From assembly GCA_036785705.1 (NCBI GenBank), contig JAWUZG010000032.1, positions 14,402,001-14,466,000 on the forward strand: a stretch of 64,000 bases of DNA. The letters run 5' to 3'. Below the pieces are notes generated by a model. The model made no database searches. It was not told the DNA's origin and saw only the letters and a list, made by a program, of their open reading frames with translations. Shown one piece after another: positions 1-11,993 of this stretch (the stretch's first letter is position 1; every line of letters starts with the position of its first letter). The stretch is from Acanthornis magna (taxonomy: Eukaryota > Chordata > Aves > Passeriformes > Acanthizidae). The position numbers and the translations under genes were made by a program.

Positions 1-2340
1 TCCTGTCCAGGAGTAACTTTGCCTTGGAGTATGGAATTTCAAAGTAATGCTCAATATACTTCTCCAGACTAAAGATTTTTGGGCATTCACCAACTTCTTT
101 TCTACATTGCCTTCCCTCCTCCATCTGGCCGCTATGCAATTTCAAAAGCATTAACTTAAGTTGCAAACTCTTATCACCCATAAAATATTTTCATTCCATT
201 GCAAAACAGCACCAACTGTACAGTCTCTGCTGAAGACAAAACAGAATTTCAGCTGCAAGAATTACTGAAATAAAGCTTAAACATCACAGAAGGATTAGCA
301 GGTGTTCATCTATTCTGAAACCTTTAAGCTGAAGATTCATAGTATCTAAAATGAATGTATGAAAACCTAAATCAAGCAACAATGTCTAAAGCAGACTTAT
401 GTTCAATGGGACACCTAGATGCGTGGGACCACAGATACTTGCAAATGCACTAAATGTAAAATTCATGACAGCACTCAAACTATGCACAGATGGTCTGTGA
501 GTACAACTAAGACATTATCATCTTTATTTAGTTTCAGCACCAGGTAAGCAAAAATAGGCTGATCAAAGGATGAAGAGAAAAAGTGATTTTAATTTTGTGG
601 AAACTGACCTTGGATATAAAATCCCAAACCTGCTAGGTACGTCCCACAATATGTCCTACCAGCAAAACCGCAGTCTATAAAGGTATAGCAGCAGCAGGTC
701 TATCCACAGAGCCAACCCATAGCAACAACTGTCTATGGACAGCTGCCTCATTCATCTACGAGATCAACAGTTTATTGCAAAAGTATAAGCTGTAAAAGCA
801 GAAAACTGCTGCAAATTTTCATCAGTTACAGTGAAGTTCTGTTTTAGAGCATCTGACTGAGGGATACAAGCTCATGAAGAAAAGCTTCTGTGGGCTTGTG
901 ATGTCAAACATATCTAACCATAATAGGAAGAAAACATGGCAGACAGTGAATTCTGTCACAATATATATATTTTTAAACTCCTTTTTAAAATTCCTACCTA
1001 ATTTTTCCCTACCTCAATGCAAGAGTAGGATCCACATTAATTTAGTATGCCCAAAAAACTAAGAAAACCACAGGAGTTTAGCTCTTGCTGGGCATTGCCT
1101 AAAGTCTGCTGTGACTGCTCTTGAACATCCACCCTATGTAGAGTTGCTGGTGCAGCTCCAAAGTACAATGTAATTGCTGACTTCTCAGCAGCAAAGCAAT
1201 GTGGTCCCTCTAAAAGGACAAGCAAATTACTCTCATAAAAACTGCATAGCCAATGCTTTAGAATAAGCTTCTTCAGTTTCATGGTAGTCTTAAGGCTTTA
1301 AACTGCATTTTTTTCATGTCTTACTGCATCCCAGGTGGAAAGAATTAAAGTAACTTTTCTGAAAACAATGAAGAAATATTGAAAACAATAAAGATCCTGT
1401 AGCCAGATCACTACTGATAATTCAGCATAGTGGAGGATGGCAGTAGCAATAATAGTACTATGACTCTAGAATGCAGTTTTCTTGAATATGCATATACAGC
1501 TCGGAATGAAGGGATGGCTTTGAATGTTTCTTAAAATACTTTTCCTCACCTTAAGCACCTCTTGATTCCTTCCTGGATACATCTTGCTCTAAATTAAAAC
1601 AGATAGCTCATAATTTCCCTAATGTATGACAATAACTGTAGACTACTGTGCTTGGGATGGGTGCAAAGGACACAGTAGTGTGCTACTGACCTATGCTAAA
1701 AGCCTGACTGCTGCCATCTTACTTGCAGGGAATATCAAATGTGAGCAGCAACACCATCTAACTAAAAAGCCTCCCTTCCCAGCATGTATGAATAAAGTAC
1801 TTGAATTCTCAGGTTGCATCTCTTTTTCCTTTTTTTTTAACCTTTCAACACTTTGGGTATTTATATAAGGGCATATAAAGGCCACTTGCCCTGGCAAATG
1901 GGTGTATGCCTCTTCTAATAACGCTCATTTCTGAAGGGCAGAAGTGTACAGTAGAGCTGTAGAAAAACAAAATACTGTGTAAAAGCTCCTTCACAGCATC
2001 TGCTGACATCAATATGGTTACTCTAGTAAATGCAAAGTTATTCCAGACAGCTCACCCTTAGAAGATTCATTCAATTTTAAGGAAGCCTGCTCATGGGATT
2101 AGTGACGTCAGCTGGACCAGCTGCCTTCCTCAGCAGACTCTTCTTGCAACTGTCATTGTCAACCTATAGTTTTTCTCATCAGGGCATTAACAACATATCC
2201 CTCCAGATGAACAACTGCTCTCCAGATATTGCAGGAAAAGTACCATTCAGAACATTTATCTCCAAAATTGTCCAAATAAAGCAAAAGTACTTAAAAGTCA
2301 GGGCAGGAGAAGGAGAGTAGGGGCAAGACAGACAGAAAGT

Positions 2341-2430
2341 ATAAAATCATAGAATCGTTTACATTGAAAAGACCTCTAAGAACATACAGTCCAAGTGTTA
2401 ACAGTACCAAGTCCAAGTACTGTCACAAAC
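2341..2430 (-). mobile_element. CR1 LINE 3'-end fragment
   Basis: The stretch starts ATCATAGAATCG, then GAAAAGACCTCTAAGA and a CCAAGT-type segment. That is the reverse complement of the CR1 3' end, where TTCTATGAT repeats close the element. It is short and decayed. The right boundary is approximate. Confidence 0.6.
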
Positions 2431-5400
2431 ACTTCATTTTCCCAAAGAAATAAAACATACTTGCTTCTGTGTATTTTTCCATAAACCAACTTAAAAACTT
2501 ACAGAATCTTTTCAAGAGACTCTAGTGATGTGTCATAAATGCAGAGCACCTTCTCCTCACTGTCAGCACGTTAGCCAGGATCTCCTACATGCAGCTTAGC
2601 TTCCCACCTGAAGGCTAAGACAAGAGGCTGTCCCTCAGCCCCTCCACATATCCTGGCACTAGGCAGAAGGACCAGAGAAGACACAAAATATCTCTGCTCC
2701 CTCCTGGGCTACACTTCCACCAAACTCTCACACAGGAATGATTTTACAGACTCTTTTCTTCTTCTTTCTCCTCCCACAAGGTGGAAACTCCAATCATAAT
2801 ATAGGAGACTCAGGAGGAAGACATAAATGTCTTTTCCAAAAATATTGGCATGTTTAAATTTTTGAATGCCCAGATGTTATCAATAACACTACTCTCCAGA
2901 AGTGCCTTACATCTCTCCATGGAACTATAATCCTTATTTAAAAATCATCAAAATGAAGTGTTATATTGCTAAACATAAAAAACGTGGTGTCATGTGTCCT
3001 ATCACAAATACAAGGGCCTTTTACTTCACCAGAAACCTCCCCTGTGTACAAATGCTATGTTCAGTATCTGAGAATTATTTTTCACCATGCAAAATGTGAA
3101 AGGTTGATAAAGAGGCAATCAAAAATCCAAAACCATCATTCAAAACAATGGCAAGGTACATCAAATACAAAAATTACGTTTTTAAACTAGTTCAGCACAA
3201 AAGGTTCCAAAAACCTCATAAGCAATATGCCCAGACGCACTGAGGGTCAGATGCTTAAGAAAGAGAAGACCTATGTAATTTGAAATGGCATTTAATTCAC
3301 TTAAGTTCATCCAATCAATTCTCAGATGAGCAAATTATTCTAAGAGCAAGGGGATGAAAAAAATTCAAAGCTGGAGTTTCTAAAGATAATTTAGCTTTCA
3401 AAGAGAAGTAGAAGTTCTCATAATGAAAAGAGGGGCAGTGAACCAAGCTGCGGTACCTTAGCAAGGAATTTTATTAGTAGACCGATTTCAAAAGAAACTA
3501 GTATTCAATGTCCAAGATTTAAAAACAACTCTATTTATCATTCGTGATCTCTTTTAATAATTCTACACATCAGAAATGCAAGGTGAAAAATTATACTGAG
3601 TTATTTCAGCTCCTAGTTTCACCTGTGATTGACTTGTTTTCCAGTTTCATTTGTTTGAAGTTCTCCTTCACTCACTGAGACATTACTGAAGTCAGTCCAA
3701 AAATACCTGGTTCGCTTGCCCAAAACAGCTATCAGATGATTTCCAAATTGGTAACTCTGATTGAAATATCTACAGAGTAGCAGCAACTGAGTCATGTGTG
3801 CCCAGCTGCAATACACATTATTAACAAAATCTCAAATCTCACAGATGTTGAAAGAAAAGCAAAAAAGACCCCACAAAACAATTCAAGAGATGGATGATAA
3901 TGGTTTGGTGTTTTATCAGATTTAAAGATTATTTTATTAACTCTGCATCCTTAAAAGCAGAACTTTATATCCAGACTAAATCATTCTACATTAAGCAAGG
4001 TGAATACAATGACATTCCAAGACAGTGTTCCCAACGCTTATTGAAACAAAACATCATTACCTGAGCCATGGGAGAGGTTACATATTCCTGTTGGACCTAC
4101 ACAGTGTAAAAATACATGCAGATGTTACTTAAAGATCAGCACCTGCAGCTTAATCATTAACCTAGAACAGCTATGTGTTTGCATTCTGTCATACAATACT
4201 CCGTGTCACTGCTTGAGAAACAGTAATAACAGTCCCAGCTACATTCAGGTTTGCATTTTTTCTTCAAGGTTTTCTCATATTGTGCAGCTCAGTTACCTGT
4301 ATACTGCCCTTTGAATCTAAATACTTTCAGAGGGACTTCACTAAACAGCTTTTCAGCGCTAGTTATCAGAAAGCCCTAATGAATGGAGACCATTGCAAGA
4401 AAGAAGCATATTTTCCTAGTCAGAGTTCTGGATAAGGTTTCTGATACTGACAATGTAAAATTTACCTTTACTAGAAAAATTTATACCCTTAAGGAATCAC
4501 TGCAAATATGCAGTGCTACAAATTTTTGTTGTGTGAGGTAATTTAAAGCTGAGGACAGAATGTCCTGCACAATAGGATCTGGACAAGTCTACAGAAGCAG
4601 TGAATTCAGTTTCAGGAGATTACAATCATTGTGTCCAACACTCCAGTTGTGCCTCTGAATGATCTACAGAACGGAAATCCCTTACTAACTCTGAAATGCT
4701 GGTAGAGGAACAGTCTTACAGATTTGGTAAAAGGAAGTCAGAAGCAAAGCTTAATTCAAAACAGCAAACACTGAAAATTAAAATGGCAGAAATTTACCCA
4801 AAGGAAGGCTGAATGAAATACCATACATATTTATCAATCTAAAACTCTTAAAAAAGGAGAAAGCCTAATTTCTTGAGAGAGACAAAGAATGCATTTAAGT
4901 TTCTAGATAGACAGATTGCTCAGATTTACAACAGGAATGAAAATGTCTAAAGCAACTCTGATGCTTTGAAAGTGTAGAACTTAAAACTTTCTGCCAACTG
5001 CACTGTGGCCTCCTGTAAAATACGTTTCCTAAAAACATTAGTTTCTATTTTTATAATTTAATTAAATGGTCTAATTTTACATCAGATATTTCATTTCCAA
5101 GCCTGTGGAAACTGTTTAATTTCCTAATTACTCAAAGAAAACAAGAGGGAGTTGAATATAAACTATTTCATTAAACACATTCCTCTTAATTCTCCTTCTA
5201 GAGTTTCCCAGCAGAAGGAAGTAGAGAGATACTAAAATGAGGTCCCATCAGTGGCATACCTGAGTAGAAATTACCTCTTAGAGAAAGAACAGAGATTTGG
5301 GTGCTGAAGAGTGAGACTAAGAAATCAGATTAATTGTACTGGAGAATTAATCCTTCTGCTAGGGAATGAGGTATATCTTTTTCATCTTCTGCTTTTTCTT

Positions 5401-6379
5401 CAGTGTTGCAAGTAGTTTTCTTCTAACAATGCCAAAGTCCTCCACTGCTGATTCCTAGTATAGTGAAATAGCCTTAAAATTCAAGAGCTACTGGCACTGC
5501 AATTTACTTTTTACTATCGTTAATAGTAACTGTGGCCTTTCAGTAAAAGAATTCAGAGGGAAGATCCCTCATACCTTTCTCTATTATTTCAGTTCTGTTT
5601 ATCAAATTCTCTTAATTTTTAAAGTGCTGTTTGAAGAGCAGCTTTGCTCTGCATGGCTAAACATAGAAAGTTTTTGTCTTCAATAAGGGCTTAGATATAT
5701 AACCCCAAATCCCAGTGGGCCTTGTTAAAGCAATATCATAAATTTTTTACACTTCCTTATGAGTTTGGAAAAAAAATTGTTCTACATATCAGTCTGAGCT
5801 TATACTGACTAATGTGGCCTTAGGGATGTGACTGTTGAAATTCATGCATCTAGTCATTAGAAATGGGTTTACGGATGCAATTATGATAAATCAGCTTAGG
5901 TTTATTAAGCAAGAACTTTTTTTTTTTTTTTTAAATTAGTAGCTACAGGTGAAAAAAGAAGACATTCATAGCCAATGTTTAAATGCTGTAAAGCTGGTGT
6001 AACCTGCTTTATCTGTGCAGTGTGAGCACACTGGGAGGTATTCGCATCACTCAGTTTTAGTACTCAGTGACCCAATGGATGAGCAGGGATGAGATCGCTG
6101 ATGAAGCTACTGGTCTCAGCTGTTGACCCTGCCTGGACATCTGAACTGCTCATCACTCATTTCCTAAACTGCCATGGTTCACTGTGCGGTGTCTTTAAAC
6201 AATCCAAAATTGGCAACAATTTACTTTCAACCATATGCTCTAAACTGCAGCAGTTGAGGACATGACTGTCAAGTGGCTGAGATGTCTGTGCTGCAAAAGC
6301 AAGGCAAACAGTGCAGTTGATGCAGATTGATTTTTGCCTTTTTTCTTTTATATATTCTCTGTATTCTTTACACATATAT

Positions 6380-6850
6380 TTGTAGCTCTGTAGCCTATTA
6401 CTGCATTAGTAGCTAGTCCCAGTAGTTTTCCATACCCTTTTCCTAGGCAGAAACACTAAACACATTCCAGGGGCCCCTATCCTATCTTGGTTCTTCCTGG
6501 CTACCAACGTTGAAAAATGACACTTTGAAACACATTTTCATAAACAAAGTACAGCTAGTACCAAGAGGGGGGTGCTCCAGAGAGGGGGTTGAAGCAGGGG
6601 AAAATTACCTATCCTCTTGTGGCCCTAAATGGTGATTTTTGTCAAATATGATAATTTGCTAAACTTATAAAACTGTATTGACCCCGTGGGGAGTGGGCTT
6701 GTGTGGATATTTTTCCATATCTGCCCCTTGGAGGCTGCCAATAAAGGCCAGCTTTTATATTATCTCCTATACTAATATTACCTTGAAAGTTCATTTCTAG
6801 GGTCTTTAAGGCATCACAGTAACCTCACCTAAGACCACAACAGAAAAGCA
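6380..6850 (+). mobile_element. Candidate solo LTR
   Basis: A TATA-like TATAAAA (6666) is followed about 75 bp later by AATAAA (6740-6745) and a pyrimidine-containing tail, the layout of U3-R-U5 in a retroviral LTR. A C-run/G-run-bearing segment precedes it. No second copy or internal viral gene is present nearby, so it would be a solo LTR. Boundaries and family are uncertain; no target duplication was identified. Confidence 0.4.
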
Positions 6851-9239
6851 GCGTTGGCTTCAGCAAGACAATCTAAGTTTCCCATCTAGGCTGTGCAGAG
6901 AGAGTGGCAGAGAGGTGGCAGCAAACCCAATTAGCAAAGTGGTATCCCCTTGCCTTTTTACTCATGGTCACACCACAATCCCCAGGAAAGGCTCTAACCA
7001 CAAACCAAGGAATTAAGCACTCTGTAGAAAATACAGCTCTAATATGAGCTCCTCAATGCCACTGTCACACCAACCAGTGGCTTCAACACTATCAGTGGTA
7101 CCAGAGAGATGGTGTCTTTGATACCACGCCATAACAGGATTGAAACAGGTGTGCATTCAGGCCTGTAGACTAGCAACAAACAATAAAGCTAGTTTTGTCA
7201 GCATAATAAACCAGGCAAGTGGCTGAGAAAAAATATTTAAGAAGAAAAATCAAATTAAATCGAAGTTGAATGAACCAACAGTCTGTATGATGAGACGGCA
7301 CTGCTGTTACCCTATACATTAAGCCCTAAGTTCCCTAGCCATGGTGTAAAGTCTTTCCCTGGATGTTCTCATGGAGGTTATTCCCACCAGCTGTGCCACA
7401 TGAAGATTTATGCATGCTCCATAAACTTTAATTCCTTTTTAAAGTCCTATTATATCAAGCAGGGGGCCATTTCTGAAGTTGAAATGGATTTTCAGAACAA
7501 TATAAAGATGAAAATGCTTTCTGGCCTCTGATTTTTAAACCTTTGGGTAAAATTAAATCTCTTCCACAGCTATCTTCTATTCCATATAGAAATATTCACA
7601 AATACCAGGCACTCCAGAACATTATGTCTGAATCCAAAGGGAGAAGTTATCCTGCTGTACAAAAAAAATGCTGTAATCACTGTTCACAAAAATCTCTCAG
7701 CTTGATGCTTTGAAGTTGTTTTTTTCCTGATGTACTGACTTCAGAAGAGAAGGAAATTCAGTATTTCAAGATGCAATTACCCACAGCAACGCAAGGAACA
7801 CCACAAATCACAGAAGTCGTTGATCCTGAATTTGCTGACAGCAAAATTTATTCTTTCTATTCATTCAATCTAAACCATTGCCAAACAAAAGCCTAATGAC
7901 TAAAGTTAGAATTTCACATATGTCATATTTTCCCTTTCACATTGAAACCACAATTTTAATGGAAGATTTTATTTTTATCATCATTTTCCCTCTTCACAAA
8001 AAAATCATACCTCTTGCAAAAATTGTACAGCAGCTCACTCTGTGCAAGTACTAACACAAAATTGACATTAAAGTATCAGATATGGCTACAAGTCAAATTT
8101 AACAAGCAATTAAATCCTAAGTAAATAAAACCAGCAGTCAAGAGCACAGCTTCCTCTCCTAAAAATAAACTTCAAATTAACTCAAAATCCTAAACCAGTA
8201 TAGATTTCTTTACAGATTTTACTACATCCCACAGCTCACTTTGGAAACTCACAGCAGACTAATTGTCAATGTGGAAAGATTCGACTTTCCACTAGCCCCT
8301 TTTCCATGTCCCCTGCCAGTATGTGTCCTCACGTCTGTCAGTTTTCCTCTGTGCAGGGAAAGACTCTTCCATAAATAACCCCTCCACCCTTCCCAAAACT
8401 GTCCCTAGTTTTAACACCTCCTCTCCTCAGAGGTACTTCCCACGTTTTCCTTTTCAACTATTCTGAAGCTTTCCCATTCTGCTGCAGCAGCGATTTAGCA
8501 GTGCCTGTTTAATCCAGGCTGATACTGATGGAGCCCTAGGCAGCAACGAGGCAGAGCTGTCCAGAGTTCTGCTGCAGACAACGAAACAAAGAGGGAGGAA
8601 TCACCCAGGCCACACACCAACCTTGTGAGAGCACTGTGGGGGCTGCACTGCACACACACACCTTGACACAGTCAGATTAGTGAATGCAGATTGGTTTGGC
8701 TCTGTAGTTTTACGAGCTTCCTTAAAAGTTTACAGGTCAAGAAAAAGAGAAAGCTAGTCTCAGCTTAGTAATACAAGATACAGCATAAGGGAGGCATGCA
8801 GCCTGGCAGCCGAGTTCTGGACATGAGCAAGAGCGGAAGAGGAAAAAAGGAAGAGAAAGGGAATTTAGATGGAAGATTAAATGTAAGTTTAAACCAAGTC
8901 AATGCTGATGCAGGAACTGATGTCACAGACAGACTAAAAAAGTTTCGCGGAAAAGAAGTAAAGTAGGCATTGACAGACTGAGTCACAGACACCAGCTCAG
9001 TAAGAAGTCTTTGAGTAGCTCACCTTGTTCAAAGAGGAGACGCAACAGCTGAAAACAAGACAGCTATAAATCTTTTGCATATAAAGTTAACTAGAATGGA
9101 CTTCAGATGTAGGAGACCATGCCATAGGTAAAGAAATAAAACCACACTTGATAATTAATACATTGTTGAATAACAGTTCAGTCAAGACTGTGGTACCAGC
9201 GTGGCTCACTATGCAAACGCGTTGTGAGACTGGAAGGAT

Positions 9240-9800
9240 TGCTGGCCTGAAACATTTTGGGTGCCGTGTGTGTGGGAAGGGGCAGGCTGGGCCTTGCCTT
9301 TGGTGAGGTGGTGCCGTGCCCCACACACTCCCAGGAATATCTTCCAGCACTGCAGTGGCTGCCAATCCCTGGTACACTGGAGTCAATGCTCCACACTCAC
9401 CCCTAGAGGTCCATTCCAGCCCCAGAGTGACCAGATGACCAGAAGTCCCACCTGGGAGAGGAGCCCATGAAAGCCAAAGGGTACTTAACCCAGGAGATGC
9501 AGTGAGCACAAGCCTTGACTCTCCCTCTTTTTGGAATTTCTATCCGCTGGACATCACTGGAACCAGGAGTGGCAGCTATACTTGTTCTTTTCTATATATT
9601 TTCTGCCTTTCTCTTTTTTCTAATTCCCTCTTCTCATCATTTTGAGTAACTTAAAATTGGATGGGCTTAGAGATTGCTAAATTAATGCTTTGAGAAGTGT
9701 TTTATGTTGACTGAATGCTGGTGTAAACTTTTGTCAAAATTCTCTGATTTTCCAAAGTAGACAGTAAAGTTTTTCTGTTTTCTTGATTGCTTCAATATCT
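9240..9800 (+). mobile_element. LTR-like GC-rich segment
   Basis: A GC-rich block (9240-9510) with a 140-aa antisense open frame is followed by an AT-rich tail ending in AGTAAAGTTTT (about 9764). The composition switch and the tail resemble the U3/R/U5 layout of avian ERVL-type LTRs. This is resemblance from memory only; ends and family were not established. Confidence 0.3.
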
Positions 9801-10249
9801 TGTCAGTATTTTTCCCATGTATCTAAGTCAGAGTACATAAAAAATTGTAAGCTCTTTTAAGAGTCTCGTCAAGCAAGTTTTTGGGGCCTTACAGATGTCA
9901 TTCCAAATTGCATCCAGAGAGCAAAAGAGATATGGTGAAGATGAAATTGAAAGCCTTTTGGCAGGTGAGTGACAGAGGTGGAAAACTGAACTAGACGTTT
10001 AAAGCTAAAATACTCATCTCCGTGCAAGAACAGGTATTGCACCGATACTCTAACATCCATATACAGAGGAAAAATAGGCATAGTCAATGCAACATCTCAC
10101 TTCTGAGTGGATCTAATAGTCCTGTATTTTGGCAAGTACTTGGCTGAAGCTCTGAAATTCTGTAGCAATTTTATTCCCTGGAACAAGCCCTCCCAGCTTT
10201 CCAGTCAGATCTCTTCCACCTCTTCCTCAAACATTCGTATCCACATACA

Positions 10250-11265
10250 GTGAGGTGGATTGAGAACTGACTGAACAACGGATTCCAGAAGGTCTCAAGC
10301 AGTGGCACAGGGTCTAGTCAGAGGCCTGTCACTGGTGATGTCCCCCAAGGTTCAGTACTGGGCACAGTATTCCTCAACAACTCAGATGAAAGGGCAGAGG
10401 CCTCCTCAGCAAGTTTGCTGATGACACAAAGCTGGGAGGAGTGGCCAGTACCCCACAGGGCTGTGCAGCCCTTCAGAAGGACCTCAATAGGGTGGAGAGA
10501 GGGGCAGAGAGGAACCTTCTGAAATTCATCAAAGGCAAATCCAGGGTCCTGTACCTGCTGAAGAGTAACCCCAGGCACGAGCACAGGCTGGGGGCCAGCC
10601 TGCTGGAAACCTGGGGGTCCTGGTGGGCAACAAGCTGTCCATGAACCACCAGTGTGTCCTTGTGGCCAAGAAGGACAATAGTGTCCTGGGGTGCATTAGG
10701 AAGAGCATTGCCAGCAGGTCAAGAGAGGCGATCCTGCCCCTCTCCTCAGCCTTGGTGAGGCCACATCTGGAGTCCAGTTCTGGGATTCTCAGTACAAGAG
10801 AGATGGAGCTCCTAGAGCAGGTCCAGTGGAGGGCAACAAAGATGATGATGGAACTGGAGCATCTCTCTTACAAGGAGAGGCTGAGGGAGCTGGGCCTGTT
10901 CAGTCTGGAGAAGAGACGACTGAGAGGGGACCTCATCAATATCTGTAGGTATCTGAAGGGAGGGTGTCAGAGGCTAGAGCCAGACCCTTCTCAGTGGTGT
11001 CAAGCAGTAGGACAAGAGGCAACAGGCAAAAACTGATGCACAGGAAGTTCCACCTGAATATGAGGAAGAACTTCTTTACTGTGTGAGTGACCACACACTG
11101 GAACAGATTGCTCAGAGAGGCTGTGGAGTCTCCCTCACTGGAGATATTCAAGAACCATCTGGACACAATTCTGTGACATGTGCTCTAGGATGACCCTGCT
11201 TGAGCAGGGAGGTTGTACCAGATGGCCCCACTGTGGTGCCTTCCAACCTCACCAATTCTGTGATC
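10250..11265 (+). mobile_element. CR1 LINE, 5'-truncated, with reverse transcriptase remnant
   Basis: A roughly 1-kb CR1 retrotransposon carrying the end of ORF2. The text PQGSVLG (about 10340) and FADDTKLGGV (10414-10443, the RT active-site box) are readable. Downstream is LERVQ-like text: SSALVRPHLES...LLEQVQWRATKMM...RLRELGLFSLEKRRLRGDLI. Frames shift between these blocks, so it is a dead copy. It ends near AATTCTGTGATC, the typical CR1 3' tail. It sits inside UBE3D intron 8, antisense to the gene. Confidence 0.92.
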
Positions 11266-11974
11266 GATATAGCTTATTATGCCTATTAATTACACAAATA
11301 ATTTAATTTATAGCTTAAGGCCAGTACTCAGAGGAGCCATCATGAGAATTGCTTGTTCCGTTTTGATGCTACAGCACTCAAAATAGATAACCAGTAGCAA
11401 TATCCTACTGTTGCTGCACACACAAAAATGGAAATATCGTGACTCACAATCTACCCTTTTTGCCTTGGTCTCAAGTCACACACTCCCAATCTGCTTTACC
11501 CTTACCAATTTAAAAATATTTCCAAAAATTGGCAGCCTAAATCGTTAAGTATTGTTAGTTTACACAGCCTATCATGGAGAAATACAATGGAAATAACAAA
11601 TGCTAATCAGTTTAAAACAGGCCAAGATTCTAAAATTCAATAAATAAATCAAATTTTGAGGTTTAAGTAACTCAAGTCATCAATCTGTCCGATAGGCTTT
11701 TATAAGATTTGCTTCTTAACTCTTGGCTCATCATTTGATTCCTGCCTGCTCAAATAGATCCCATCATTTTAAAGGCATTACAGGAGTTGAGTACTTACAG
11801 TTCCAAGTGAACTCAACAGTCTATGAGAAACAAACTGTAAGCATCCAAGTAGAAATCTGCTATGTTTGATGTACAATTACAAAATTACCCTCAATGGATC
11901 ACCACTATCATATTTAGGCTACCTGGCTCTAAAAAAAGCAGTGTTACAAGGAAAGCAAAATGAACATAAAAGAG

Positions 11975-11993
11975 ATATATATATATATATATA
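11975..11993. repeat. (AT)n microsatellite
   Basis: An uninterrupted AT dinucleotide run of about nine units. Confidence 0.9.

Noticed and set aside
9087..9509. 140-aa minus-strand frame
   Set aside because: No known family, no splice context and probably inside a repeat; kept only as a composition anomaly.
10623..11036. 137-aa plus-strand frame
   Set aside because: This is CR1 ORF2 reverse transcriptase tail, not a host gene.
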